A DNA stretch of 64,000 bases, taken from the NCBI GenBank assembly GCA_008360975.2, contig CM039181.1, positions 7,734,380-7,798,379 of the forward strand, in the 5' to 3' direction. Every line of letters begins with the position of its first letter. Within the stretch, counting starts at the first letter, position 1. The DNA is from Lichenostomus cassidix (lineage: Eukaryota; Chordata; Aves; Passeriformes; Meliphagidae). Of this stretch, positions 39,501-54,500 are shown piece by piece. A model generated the notes under the pieces. It ran no database searches. It was not told the DNA's origin and saw only the letters and a list, made by a program, of their open reading frames with translations. Position numbers and translations under genes: made by a program.

Positions 39501-42500
39501 CCCCCAGTGTGTGCCCAGCTCATATCAGTGACGACAAAACCATGCAGGCATGGAGTGAGAGAATGGAACACAAAGACCATCGGGGTCACAAAGAGAAAGA
39601 ATGTGCTCAGAGTCACTCTGGGAGCTGAATTGCCAGCTAGAATTGAATAAGGATATTGGGTCTTTCAAACCACTTCTGCCCTACAGCAGCGTGTTTGAGT
39701 ACAGATGTTGGAATAGGGGTAGTTTTCTTCGTTGTGATAAAAACTCCGTAAAATATCTCAAGATAAACCTAACTTTCCTGTGAAGAAACCAGTCGTTGTG
39801 AAATGTGATTGAAATTGAAACTTGTTTGATCTTTTCCTCACGAAAGTATTTCTCCCCAAGTGTAATAATGGAATTTCCGAAGGAATAAATCCACATGAGG
39901 AATTTTAGGATTTATTTTTTCTGGCAGTAGTTGATCTCTGTTTCTATCTCATATGATGACTTTTCTCTGATATAAGCTAGCTGCTGGCTGAGCTGTTATT
40001 TTAACCTCACTGTTTTTGTACTTGTCAGAGTTATTTAGTGACTTAAATGAAAATGTGTTAAACACTCTGTGCAAATCTAAACAGAGGAGCTTTAAAAATA
40101 CAAACTCATTGTATGATAAAGTCCTGGCTGGAACTATTACAGGTGCTTCATGTCATGGAGTCTAATGCATAAATTGAACAAACTCCACCTCAGTACTTGT
40201 CAGTGTCTCCCTGCAGATGGGTGTTCATCCTTTCAGGAGGGCACTGCACAATCAGTGTCTCAGCTCTCATGCTTTGCTCCTCTTACTTTGCCCCTCAAAA
40301 TGCATCTGTGGTCTCTCCAACATATCTTTTGTTTCTTGTGATTTGTGATCTAGGGCAAACATTTCTTCACCATCCCTCCTATGTATTTTTTATAAATTAC
40401 AGGAAGCAACTCAACTTCCTTTCTGGGCAGGTGGTTCAGAAAATTCGTTCCAGGATGTGTCACTAAGGCAGCCAGTTTGAGATTCTACTTCTGACAGAAA
40501 ATGATAGCTCCTGTAGTTGAAAGGGAACAATTCTACTGTAGTGCAATTGCCAAAATTGACATTCAGTGCTAATGTAGGAGAAGAAGAATCCATCAGGTTC
40601 CAGCTCTCAGCTAGGTAGCTTTCTTACACCCTAAACCACAGCTGGTGGTAGAAGCCAGGATATGCAGGAATGCTACTCCCTGGTTTTACCTTGACCTCTC
40701 TTACCTTGAGTAAGAGAGATACCTCAGTACAAGGAGGCAGTCTCATTCAGTGCTGTTTGTGTTGAGTGCCCTAATAATTTATTTAATGAGTGTATTGAGA
40801 CAGTCAATGGCTTTTTTGTTTGTTCACTTTATTATCAGGGTCCTTTCATCTCATTCACTTGATGTTCGATGACTACGTATTGTACCTGCTGGAATCACTC
40901 CACTGTCAGGAGAAAGCTAATGAGCTAATGAGGGCCATGAAAGGAGAAGGAAGCACAGGTGAGTCTGTGCTTTTGTTCATTATTTGTTGTTTTATTCCAC
41001 TGATTTCTCTATTTTTTGTGTGAGGACATATCTTTATCCTTATCTAACCTGCTGAGGCTTATCCAGGAGCTAAGTGGTTTTCATTCCATCATGATGTGAA
41101 ATAAATAATTTGGGAGGCATCCTGGTTAACACATTCTGAAAGAGAACTGTCTGCTTCACAACTCTGGATGTCTGAAACCCCATTCCTAGCATTCATTTGG
41201 TGTTTCAGTAAGAAATTTTGGTACTGAGTCTTTTACCTTAGTCAACCTGTCTAAGCCACCATTGAATTTCAGTGGACTCAGTGTTAATGAGTTCACTGAT
41301 ATCAGTGGATTTGTACCAGTCTGTATAAGAGGGAGAGATAGCAGGAGTGAGAAAGGACAAATGGCAAAGCTGTTGTTTCTGGTACACTTCTGAGTGTCTG
41401 AAGGAGATTCTGAGTCCTGCTCCACTCCACACTGCCTTGCCAGAACACAAATTGCCTTTAGTTCTTGTACTCTGGGCAGCCCCTTGTAATGAGGGCTCCT
41501 CAGTGGTCTTCCTTCCTTGCATCTGCCATTAATATTGGCAAATTAAACCTCTCTGTCACCTTTGGAAAGTTTCATTCTCCATTTCAGCTATGGCTTATAT
41601 TGCCAACCTTTAGATTGATGGGAACATTTCTGTGATTAGGTACTATCTTGTATGAGGTGAAAGACTTGAATTTAATTCATTGCCTTGCCATAACCTCTTG
41701 GGTTTTTGACAAACAAGTTGCACACTCTCCACATGCCTTTAGCAGCTAAAACCATCCAGAATATCCTCTTCTTTTAGTCCACAAAGAAAGAAGGTCATGG
41801 CCAAAAGCCACAGGAATGCTCTGGAGACTCCTGTTTCTTTCCAGTGTCTCTAGAAGGTGTAGGAATGCCTAACTCAGACTGGACTCCTAATTTTAGATGT
41901 GCAATAGTACATCAAGCTGTTCATGCACCAGGAAAAATGGCACTTTCCTTTAAGAGGTCTTTTAAAGGTGCACTGAAGGTTGTAATGCTGAATATTACAG
42001 AAGTACTTCTTCCAAAGATTTGTTGCTCCTGCTATGTATTTCTTGAAATACACTGTAGAGAACTTAACTGCTTGAATTTTTTTTAAAGTTTCTCAGTGTT
42101 CCTTGACTCTTTGTTTAGCTATGTTTGATGGTTTTTCTCTCATTCTGCAGCAGAAATACGAGAAGAAATTATTCTGAGTGAACCAGCTGCTCCAACTCCC
42201 TCCCCAGCGCCGTTCTCCCCAGCTAAATCTGCCACCTCTGTGGAAGTGCCCTCTGCCCCATCACCCATCAGCAATCAGTCCCCAGAGTATGGGGGCATAA
42301 CAGCTTCCACAGGTAGGTTGGCTTCTGGCAGATAAATCTGTGTGAAGGTGGCTTTTGCACTTGGTCACCCAAAATTGAGCCTGAGAACATGATGTGCTTG
42401 CAAGGTATGAGAAGCCTTCCCAAGCCAGAAGTCAGTTTGCTGTATGATGTGCAGTCTACCAGGAAAAAGATCTGATGTTTGGATGTTTTATACACCTGAA

Positions 42501-45500
42501 GGAAATGTGCCAAATATTTTTGGCTTAGTGAGGTTTGCAAAATCCTGAATCCGTAGTGGTTCAGGAATTCCTAGCTGGCAAAGTGGGAAATGGGCAATGG
42601 GCATCTTTCAACATATTTAACACCCACATACATTTAAATAGCTGTGCAAGTCCTCTTGGGAATGTTTTACACATTGCTGATAACTTTCATCTCTCAATGT
42701 TAGAGATTAGGAATTACATATTTGAAGCCTATTTTTCAGTGTTCTACTCTATTATGGCAAGTGATAAGGTTGGTGTGTTCTGGTGGGCCCACAGATTAGA
42801 AAAATCTGCATTTAAGGGAAAGCTTAATCTTGTGGGTGGGATTGACAGAAAACAATAAGCATAAAACTAGCTTCTTGTTTGGGCTGTGTGAATGGCCAAC
42901 ACCCTCTGTGCTCTAAAGTAAAGCTCATTACCTTTTGGATGTCTGTATTATCAAAAGACTGTTTTCTTAATTCATGGAAAGAAAGGCAGAAATGTGAGTG
43001 ACTTTCAGAAGGCATTTCAGGCAGTGAAATTCCAGCTTTGCTGCTCCTCACTGAATAGGATGTACAATCAGAATGTGGAAACTCTCGCTTTTGTGATGGA
43101 CTAGAGAAGTTACAAAATCTTCTTGAAAGAATGTCATAAAGTGATGATTTACCACACTGGAGAATTTGGCAGGGGCTAAAGAACTAATAAATCTTTCTGA
43201 AAAATGTTTTTCATGTTTTCAAGGGTGCCACAGGGAAGCACAATGCGTGTTGTGTTGGAAAGAAATTTGAAAATATTTGCCCCTACATCATAACTTAAGC
43301 TTTTTCACTGTTGGAGGCAGTACAATATTTAGGAGGGAAATAGGATGTTATTACCCCCAGGACAGTCAGACAAGAGATCCATGAGTCCTAGACAGGGCAG
43401 GTGACCACATGGCTTCAGTTCAGGTGACAGTGGAGGTGGTGAGGATCTTTGGCTCTTGCTGGAGACATTGATGTTGTGTGGAACTTGACCTGTAGGCATT
43501 GTGGGGTGGTTGTGATGCCAGAGCTTAGTATGATGCAGGGCTGTACCCAGAAGGAAAAGAGTGAAAAGAAGGGAACTGTGTGTTCTCCAGGGCCATTGAC
43601 AGGAATGGAGGTTTGAGGGGCTTGTGGGGTAGTTCCTCAGATACCATAACTTCGTGGGAATGTCCTACAACAGTAACCAAAAGCCATTTGCCTCTGTCCT
43701 GACACTACATGTCCTTGCAAGAAGTCTCTTTCCATCTTTCCCTTCAGGTACTGAAAGGCCACAATTGTTCCCATAGTAGAACTTTTTAGGCAAAAAAGCT
43801 ATTTCTGATTATTTTAGTTCTTTTCTTCTCAGCTTTTCATTTTTAGATTGTTTTAAAAGCTTTTGTTTGGTTGAATTGGATTTTACCCTTATGGTCTGGT
43901 GCAGTCTCACTTTTGTGAGTGTGAAAATCATCTTTGTCTTGCACAAGTCAAATTTGTCAATGCAAGTAATGCTCTGGTTAAGATTAGATATGAATATGTG
44001 ACTATTTATTTTTTCTTAACTTGAGCAATTAGCAATACCACTGTTTCCCATGTTCATCATGTAGATGGAGTAGTTTTAGTTTGTTTTTTAGTTTGCTAAC
44101 CGTTACACCGTGGAATGCAGTGTTTATTCACATAAAGCATTACAAAATAACAATTGTGTCTCAGCTATAGGAAATTGCTGAACTTTAAAATAGGAGTGCT
44201 GAAGATGTATTGCACATACTCAGACTACTTTATATACAGATCTATGGTATTGCAGAGGCTATTTTGAAACAGGAACCTCTGTTCTGGAAAGATGTATTTA
44301 AAGTACACTATTGATTTTCTTATGTGTCTTATATGAGGTAAATGTAAAATTCTACAAATGCTTTGCAGATCTTGAGAACTAGTTCCTCTGCTCACCATTA
44401 GCTCTCAGTTCCCCAATTTAAGGCATCATTAACTCTTTCTTGCTTGTGACATTAGCAATAAAAGTTAACTATTAAACTTGCGTTTTTAACCTTTTTGCCT
44501 TCAGTCAGTGGTCAGTTCAAAACCAGCAAATTAAACTGTTGCAAGTACAAGATACTGAGCAAAAGAAAGGTAAATCCTATGTATCACACTCTGTGGTAGA
44601 ATATCTGTCATGACACCACTAACATTTTATTTAAAACTTTTTGTTAGGTTACTAGACAGTTAAAAGGCTAATTAGTCTCCATCCTTTCTAAATCACAAAG
44701 GCCAGATTAATGATTGTTCAAACTGCAACAATATTGTAATAAAAGTGATAGCTGTATGGCTGACTGTGCTGTTCTCTCTTAAAGCCCCTCTTAAAGCTCT
44801 GATTACTCATTTGCCAATGCAATCGTTTTTAGACAACACAAAATGGATTTTAATTTGTTAGTTCCTAATATGTTAGTAAACTACAGAGTTTGCTGCTCAG
44901 TTTTAAGTCTTCAGGTCAGAAATAAGTCTTCAGGTCAGAAATGGTCGTGAAAAGTCACTGATCTTCCAAGTCTAGGCTTGGTAATAAAATGCTGGGAATA
45001 CTGGCACAGATCTAGCACCTCTCATTTTTGTATGAGCAGAACAAATTTTTGGGTTTTTTCCTAAAGCTTCAGCTCCTGGACTCACATGAATATTTGAGTA
45101 AACGATGAATAAAATCAGAGTTTAATTCTCATAGCTTCAGAGTGAAAAACTGAAAGCTTTCAATTTCAAAAAGCAATTCACCCCTTCAAATGGAAGGGTT
45201 TGTGTTTGTCTGGAGCTTTATAGGTAAAGTTTGTTGTGTGGGGACAGAATGGGGGTCTCACTGGATTTCTGCCTGCTTGAGGCTAACAGTACTGCTTACT
45301 ATCAGACATAATGCTCAGTGCTGGGAGTGTCTCACTGGGTCTTGGTGGTTGTTTGCTCCAGTCTAAAGTAGATATAAAATTCAGCATCATGAAGCAACTT
45401 CTGGGTTTTTTCTGCACTGCTGGATGTGATGGCATCAATGACAGCAGGGCTGTTGTTGGACTAATAGCAGTTCCATTTATATTTGGCTCCCTGACAGGTC

Positions 45501-48500
45501 AGATGGCCTCTTGGTTGGTATCCTCAAAATCACTTTATTTTTAAAAGAGAAAAGAAAGAAGAGTGATAATAAATGAACTTCCCTGTTTTAATCAAACCCT
45601 GCATGTTCAGAACACAAAGCAGAGCAAATTGTTGCTCAATCACTATTGTTTTTGCTTATTTCAAAAAAGCAGTTCAGTTGGGTTCAGTCATATCTAAAAG
45701 AGGCTTCATCTCTTGGAGTTCAATTCTGCAACCAGCTGAGGAAATTATTCATAGAGGACTGGGACACAGACAGGTATTAAAAAGCTAACTATGAAAACCT
45801 TTCAGACTTAATTCAATCCCCTTTTTCTACCCACAACAACATTGGCAGTATCCTTGTTAATCTCGTGTGTACTGCAAATTTGTTGTCATCTTCTGACCTT
45901 CATCTCTGTCTTTGTAACAAGAAACAATGAAAATAATGTCATTTTCACTGAAAATAAAGGCATCCCTTCCACAAAGGCAAAGAGAAGTAAGGCAACTGTA
46001 GGTTCCCCAGAATATTCTGAAAAAGTATTAGCACTGCTTTCTGCCATTCTGTAAATCCAGAGCAAAACCCAACATACTTTTGTTTCTAACCCATAACCTG
46101 CAAAAGAAAGGGAGTATTCCCTAGAGCAGCTGTGTGTGGTGCTATCCTGTAGTACCTCAGGAAATTCTTGGTTAGGAGAATTAAACAAAGATATTCACAA
46201 CTCTCCCAGTGCAAGACCTATTTCCATTTGTTTCTGTGGCATCTGGACAAACACAAAGCTTGTTACATTGCAGCCATTTCTTTTAAAGTTGAACTGAGTT
46301 AGCTGCCAGTTAGATTTGAATGCCAGGAGTGGCATCCCTCATCCAAGGAATTTGACTTCCCATGGGGAGCACATGAAACAACTTGCTGTCCTGGACTCAC
46401 TCATTTGCCTCAGACTATGATAACATCCCCACTATATTTCAAAAAAAGAAAAGGAGGTTGTCACCGTGTCTGGGGTCAGTGAAATCACTGTATTAGATAA
46501 AATGCAAAGGATCTTTTGGCTCTGTTATTGCTGCTGCTTGTTAAAGCTAGGAAGGTCATGAGATTTTTGTATCAATGGTCAATTTTTTTGTCGGAAAAAA
46601 TAAAATCAGGTCAAAGTAAAACTTCTGTTTTATGGTGAAGTGAAGAAAAGGGGAAAAAAAAACCCCTGAAACAATAATGTTACCTAAAAATAAGTATTTG
46701 GGGTTTTTCACCCTCTTTGTTGTCCTTCTTTCTTTTCTCTTTGTTTTTGCCTTTTGCATTTAGGCCTATTTAGAAAAAAAGTTGCAAATTTTCTTTTGGA
46801 ATATAACACTGGGAAAATATGATGACCTTTTGAAATTGCAATGTTTCATTAAAATATTCTGTAGACAAGTTGTTGATATTTTCAAAATGCTCTTGTTTTC
46901 AAATGAAGTTATTTGGTAACTGCATAAGTAATTTTGGTCCCTTCCACCTAAACTCTATTTTTCAGTTAAGGGAGGCTTCCTTAAACATTTTCCTCAACTC
47001 AAGGAACCATGAATGGTTATTAGTCCATGGCAACGTGGGCTAGCTTTTCATCCTGGGGTCTTGGGGATCTCAGTGGTCCTCAGCTTTGGGAGGAGATGAA
47101 GACAGAAAATTCAAGAGTCACTGGCAGAAAATGCAGGCATGTGAAAACAGACCTATCACAAATACTCTTGGCCATAATACCTCCAAGGATTTCTATTATA
47201 AAAGCACCAAATCACACCCTGCTGAAGTATTTCAAGTTGGACTTGCCTTGTAAAGCTCAGAGTGCATTAATTCAGACCCAGAATTAAGCATTTCCTATTT
47301 AAAAAAAAAATTGCCTGATTTTGCCAAATAAAATCACACACACCTGAAGAAAATTAGGCACACCTGAAATAAGCTTTTCATTTCCCAAAGCCATGGAGTG
47401 GACACAGACCTGGCAGTACAATTGCTTCCCCCTCTGAATTAGGCCCTTTCATACCACAGGAAGTCCTAGAATCCATCCTGAAAAAACCTGAGTCACCTCC
47501 TGCAATTCCTTTTAGCTGAAGAAAAAGAGTCAAGAGTGCCCAGAGCCCCCCAGACCAGTGTTCTCATTGGGTTAAATTCAGTGTTCTGGTCCTCATTTGC
47601 AGGGTAATCTCAGCCAGTATGGTCATGACCTCCAGCAAGAGCTATGTTATAGTGGAACAATGGATCTGTCAGCCTCCTGAGTGAAAGGGGTGTGTGCAAA
47701 GGACAAAGGTTTCTCAGCAGCTGGCTCATGAAACTGGAGTTCCTGCCTGGAAGGGATCAGGATGATTAAAAAACTCAGCACCTTCTCAGCAAAATGGAAA
47801 ACTCACTTCTTTGCTTTGCTCTTCCCACAAGCGCTCTACATGACAAAAATAAATTAAGTCCAGTCTCTGCTGCCACTAAAAAAAAGAAAGAAACATTATT
47901 TGCAGGAAGGAAACAACTAGGCTATTTCTGTCCATATACATGTTGTCATTTGGGGATCTTTGTAGTGTTGTCACTTCAAGGGCTGGTAGTACCTAGTTGG
48001 GTGGAACAGGTACAAACTGCAAAAGGATTCATGCAATTTATTTGCATAACACCCATTTTTTTCTAATCCTTCATTGTTCTGATCAGACTTCCTGCCTCAA
48101 TGCAGGCCTCAGAGCTGAGCAGACCAGCAGCCCTCTCCATGTGAGAGAGACCTCAGGGTCTAGTGCCTGATGCCTGAAAAACCTTAGCCCTGGTGTTCTT
48201 CCACTTCTCAGTCCTGTTCCAGGGTTTTGGGCTTTTTTGCAAAATTATTTCACCATCACACTGGAAGTCCACAGTGTGAGATTTTCCAGATATGTTTCAT
48301 TCTTCTGGATCCCTGCATGCCCCAAAATGCTCCCTATGTCTTTATGCCTCAGATACGACAGCTTTGGTCACTTTGCTTGGTGCATTTTCCATGACCATTG
48401 CCTGTTGGGTTGTTTTCCTGCAATTGTCCCAACAGCCAGCTCCTCAGTGGGTGACAGCCATGCTAACTGTGATCTTTGGCTCCTCTCTGCCTGCAGGGGC

Positions 48501-51500
48501 TATGCAATCCTACACGTGGTCTCTCACCTACACTGTGACAACAGCTGCAGGCTCACCTGCTGAGAATTCCCAACAGCTGCCCTGCATGAGAAGTCCCCAC
48601 GTTCCTTCATCGTCTGTTACACACCGGATTCCTGTTTATCCCCACAGAGAAGAACATGGGTAAGCCACTTCCCAGTGTGTCTTGGGGGTTTTTTTGGTGG
48701 GTTTTGGATGAAATTCTGCTTAGGTGCTTTTTTTGAAATGCAGTAAAAGCTGTTTGTTGATGTGGTTAAGTCTGTATTGCAGAGATGCTGGTATCATAAT
48801 TCTTTGGCTGTTGTTGCTGTTGTATAATTATATTATGTCTTAGTTTTATAATCTCATTTAATTCTATTCAAAACCACAGTGGGCCTGGAGGATATTTTCT
48901 AAAAGAGAAGGCTTCAGTAGATTTCTTCTCTGATTCCTGTTTTCCTGTGCCATGTTTTGTAAAGCTAGATGTGCCTAGAGAACAGCCCTGCTATACCATG
49001 TCTCAGGAGAGGGACTCCTTCTGTTTTGCTCAGCACTGCTGAGACCACAGCTGGATCCAATTCTGTGTTCCCCAGTCCCAGACAGACCCAGGCAGACTGG
49101 AGTAAGTCCAGAAAAGGCCACTTTGATGGTGATTGTGGGACTGGACTGAGAGGCTGAGAGAGCTGAGATTGTTGAGGATCAGGCAGAGAGGGCTCAGGGA
49201 AGGTTTTATCAGAGGGGGATGATGAGAAGGCAAAGGCAGGTTCTTTTCAGTGATATTAATGACAGAACAAGAGGCAATGGGCACAAATGGAAGTAAAAGA
49301 AATTCGGTTTAAACATAAATTAAAAAAAAAACCAAACTTGTTTTATTGTGTGATCAGACACTGGAACAGGATGCCCAGAAAGGCTCTGGAGTCTCCATCC
49401 TTGCTGGACAGACTTCATCTGGACACAATCCTGGGCAGGCTGCCCTAGTGGAGCCTGCTTTGAGCAGGGGGTTGGACTGGATAAACTTCACAGGTCCCTT
49501 CCAACCTCAGTGATTAACTGCTGTTAAGCTGCAGAAAAAAAAGTCCACAGTTTGAGGATATAGACACATTATCATCCTAATATTCTAATATTCTCCATCA
49601 CCAAAATTTGCTCAGGGCTCCCAATTAAAATAATTACAAGTAAATTTATGTAACATTTTTTGATCTGGAAAAACTTTAGACATTTAGTAAATCTCTCAGT
49701 GCTGTTTTCATTAAGCAACACTTCTGTGCCATCCTCATTTGATTCAGTGCATAACTCATACATATCCATGACTAAAAAAAAAAATCATAAACTAATCAAT
49801 GGAGAAGGACCAGACATAGCAAGATTAGCAAAGTGCTGCCATGATGCAAAAGGTTCAAAAGGCTTCACTGTGTTCCTCAGTCTTGCTGGAAACTCATTAA
49901 CCTTGCAGAAGTGCTTTCCCAGTGTGAAAGACTCTAAACTGTCTGGAAGGGCATCAATAGATTAATTTGAACCCTGCATCTTCTTCCATCTTGGATGTGG
50001 TTAGGTTTAGATAATGTCTGAACATCACTGCTAAGCCCTTGCTGGGAAAACCTGGGTAAGGAGAAAGGAAACATCTCTCTAATTCAGAAATATGGCTGCT
50101 GGGTGAAGGCAGAAATGGAGCAGCATGGAGGTTTGGGAGCTAAGAGCATTCAAGATTTGGAACAGACCACAGTGAGGCAGGGTCTATATCATATATATGT
50201 GAGAATTCATTGTTCCTGCAGGAATCCCACGCCTCTGGTGTTTGATGGATTAAGGTGATTTGAGGAAACATTTTAATCTAGGTGAATCACCTTTTCTGAA
50301 AGGGAATGTAGATCAAATGTTCACATGTTCACAAAGATGGGGAGATTGCAGAAGGTGTCCATTCTGCTAGTGAATGGTCCAAACAATGGTGGCCAACAAA
50401 CACTGACTCAAGAGCTAAGGGAACTGCTCCCTCCTTTGCCCCTGGATGTCCCTAGACAGGAGGTTGGGAACCAAAGAGAAAGCAGACAGGTTGTCCAACC
50501 TCACATCCCACTCTCTTACTGAGTTGGCTGTACTAAAGCTGAATGTTGCATTCTTCAGATTCAGACTAATTTGCTTCTCTCCCTCCCTAAAAAGGAACAT
50601 CTGACTGCAGTACAAGGAGATAGCTGAACTCATTGCAGTTCTTCAAGTCAACTTCCTCAGCCTGGACAGCAATTTACTGGGAACATTGCATTAGATAACA
50701 ATAAAAGGGAAAGACACTTTCTCCTCAGAAAGTGCAGAGCTGAGTCTGCAGTTTAAAATCAGTCACAGAAACATGCTGGGTCTCTGTTTGATGTTGTGCT
50801 GGACACATACTTTCACTAGTGGCATCTGCTTCCCATCTGAGCTGGGAAATATCTTTTTGAAAAAGATTTAAAATATCATCCTCCTATGACCAAAAAAAAA
50901 CCAAACTAAAAACAATGGTGTGTTTCACAAAAATTGTGGAATGATTAGTGGGAATAAATTATTGTGAATACTAAAAGTGATTTTTAATGTATTTTAGATA
51001 CACAGGAAGTTACAACTATGGTAGCTATAGCAACCAGCATCCCCATCCAATGCAGAGTCAGTATCCATCCCTACCACATGATACTGCTATTTCTGGACCA
51101 CTTCACTACTCAGCTTACCACAGAAGCTCTTCACAGGTAATTTGCATTTATTACTTGATGATAGTTGTTATAACATTTGAAATTAATTTAATTTGTAAAT
51201 TTATAACCATATTAGCTGTCTGAATTAATAAGTTGTCACCAGTCTAGACATTGATGGCTTCTAATTTTTTTATTTTCTAATATTACCTAGATATCTTTTC
51301 ATTTTGGTGGAGATCAGAAGTAGCTTTCTATTGTGAATATAAAATATTAACTCTAAAATCCAGCAGTCTGGCTCATGGAGTAGCTAAAGCAAAATGTATT
51401 ATAACTTGTTGTATAATTCTTAGGTGTTAGGAGCAGGAAGAGTTCCCTAAGAAGAAATAACAGTGTTTTCATACAGCTGAAGATGCAGAGACAATAGTGA

Positions 51501-54500
51501 ATTCTTCTAGGGTCCCTGATTTTGGGAATACCCATGTTTAGGAATTTGCTGACAGTCTTTTTAAAGACAAGTTAGCTTCTGTAAAATGCCTGCCCTTATC
51601 ATAAATCCTTTCTTAGCTACTTTTAACAAAAAAAAAAATAAATTATAAGATGTCCCCAGTAAGATTTTAGGGAACTGCACTTTTTCTAGTGATCTTTGTG
51701 AGGAGAACATATTGCAACAAATTGCAGTAGGACTCATGATGTTGCAAAATAAAAATACAGGGAGCCAAATTTACAATGAATATATCAACAGCTGCCACTA
51801 TACTGAAACCAAAGGAGCTGCAATGTGCAGAGCTGGGGGAGTATAATCAGCTGAGGAGGCATTGACCATAACTTTCAAAAGAACTCTTTGTTATAATCTA
51901 CATTCTGGCCAAATATAGAACTTTGGCTCAACTTTAGCAACTATTCTACCAAGCTCTTTAAGATAGTGTCTAGGGATTAACTCCTGAGAAAAGGAAAAGC
52001 TCTGTGTGGTTGGTAAATTCTCCTCTACAAACATGGATTGAGGGAGAGCCCTTGTCCCACACATGTCTGAGCCAAAACAGGTGACATGTAGTTGAGGTGG
52101 GGTTGAAGCTGCAGCTATAAATCACTCTTCTGGTATTGAAGAACATCATGTCCAACCTCTTTCTGTGGAAGAGAGTGACATACTCCAGGTTTTATCAGCT
52201 GCTTTGAGGGGTTTTGTTCAATGGAATCTTTCGAGTGAAGCTGTGCTGGGGAAGAAGTCAGACAGACGTCGATATTTTACTGTGTACAGCTCTCAGAAAG
52301 TGCAGGTGGGGGTCTGGCAGCACAGGCTGACTAATTCCCCCTGATGGCTAAGACTCTTTTTGATGACAGGAACAGTCTGTTCAAACCTTGGTCTTAATCT
52401 GAAGTTTTTCTTCTTTCCTCACCATCTGTGAATAATTCTCAAAACAGTTCCTTATTTGTCATTCCAGGCCTGATTGCTCATTTCTTGACTTGGCTTACTG
52501 GCCAGGAGCCTGGCAGACAAATGAAAAATGATCTACAGATTGATCTTTTGCTGCCTGATTCTCCAAGCCATAATGCAGGAGTGCATGCAATTCTCTGATG
52601 CTACTCATCATCATCTAGGAGCAGAGGGTTTAGTGTGTGTGTGTACTTAAACATGTCTATACTGACACTCCATTTCATCAGTTCTCTGCCTCTGCAGCTT
52701 TAGGTACCAGATGCCAGGGTAGAAAATGGACAACAACTCTGTCTAAAAGCCTCTGAGAGCTCTTATCAGCCCATGTTGAGTTCAGCAGAGTTACCTCCTT
52801 CAAAGGTAGCCTCTTCACAGTGTCACACACAATGCACCTCCACAGTGTGGGCTTGACTGGCTTCTGAGCACAGCTTTATCTGCAAGATTCACCCTGGCTG
52901 GACAGGTCTTAATCCTCTTTCAGCCTATCCAAAAGTATTTCAATTCATATAGTTCTACCTTTTCCTTAAACACAAACTAATTCATCCTGCAGTAATTTTT
53001 CTTTGCAAATTTCAAGGCTAATGCCTTTAGTCGGAAGAATAATTAGAGGAATCTGTGGCAGGATACATTTTAACATATCTGGTAACATATGAAGATGCAC
53101 ATCATGATGTGTAAGTACCCTAGTGTGTAGCTGTAGTGAATCACACTGTGGGTTCATCTATCCAGGTCTTACCTCTGGCAACAACCAGAAAAATAAGTGT
53201 GGAGAAAAAGTCTTTGAAGTAGGGTAAGTAGGTGGTCCTTTCACCAGCATACCTATGCTGTCCTTGGCAAGAGCTAACCCAGGAATTTCCTGAGTAGGAA
53301 GCAGCAGCTGGAATGATGTCTTTTGTAGCAAACCACTGTCCATTACCCTGTCTTTGAGCTTTTTTGTACATGCAGACTTTGCCAGGGGTTGCATGAAACA
53401 CTCATTCTCTTGCTAATTTTAAGTCTGTTATCTCATAATTGCACTGGGTGCCCAAGAGTTCCTTGGGTGATGAGGAATAGGGAATATTCATTCCCTGTTT
53501 AGCTACTCTCACCATCCAAGACATTACAGATCTGCATCATTCCTTCCTCACCTCCTCAACTCCTTCCAGAGTTAAGAGTTACCATCTCTTTAGTTTCTGT
53601 TGTGGCAGGTGCTCTATGCAGGTACTCAACAGAGAACCATAGAAGTAGCATAGAAATGTTTCTAGTTTTGTACCTTGCAGCTCCTACCTTAAAGACAAAA
53701 ATGAATTTGTTTATTTATACATTTTTGCTGCCTTTAAGCAGCATTTATGAAGCTCATCGTTTACTTCCATGGCCTGGACAGAACAAATGGCTCTGGAACA
53801 TGCTGCAGTAGTACATTCTGCTGTCACAGCAGATTAGCTCTGCACATTTCAGAGCCCCAGAGCACAATATTTGGGTATTACTTAAAGGAACTTTAAGCAG
53901 TGTTTGTACTCTGACTCTCCTAAACTGCTCTGGGGACTGCAGTGGTCTCTCATACCTTCCCAGGGGTGCAGCATGCAACACTACTCAGTTTTTCTGTAAA
54001 ATATTGCATGCCAGAGTTCTACTAAACCATGTCCTCCCTTCGTATGCCTCTGCAGCAGGATTTACACAGGAGCAGCACTGGAAGACAGCAGTAGCTGTTT
54101 GTGTGACAGTGGGAGAGCCAAGGAAATCCTCTCTGAGACAGAGCCCATGCTTTAGTGTCCATTCATGTTGTTCTACCCCATCTATTTAGGAAAAAAAGAA
54201 GAATGGGAGAAGTTCTTAATCCTCCAGCACATACACATCATAAACTCATGACTATAGCAATGTAGTGAGAATAATACACCCTTCCCAATAACCACTCTGT
54301 CATCAAACAGCTGGTAATGACAGAAAGACAAAAATACTGCCCAAATCCCACCCATGCAGCAAGAGTCATTGTTCCCAACTGTATGGCTTCATAAGGGCCT
54401 CGAGACTGTTAGCATGTAATTGAAGTAATTATGTCTTGAATGCAACAGGAAACAGATGTCTTAACTTCTTTTTATATAATTACAAATAGCATTTTCCTAG

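Larger units (their letters stand above)
36219..40838. other. RFX4 intron, 4.6 kb
   Basis: The intron contains a (CT)n run (38052-38068) and an open, protein-like segment behind a possible acceptor (38364-38541), listed separately. Nothing else is recognised. Confidence 0.75.
42313..48496. other. RFX4 intron, 6.2 kb
   Basis: The intron contains an exon-like segment (44505-44569) and an X-box-like half site (47025-47034). The rest is unique-looking with no recognised repeats. Confidence 0.75.

Noticed and set aside
53141..53401. 86-codon minus-strand open frame with protein-like text
   Set aside because: No match to a family I can name and overlapping open frames in other phases; treated as chance.
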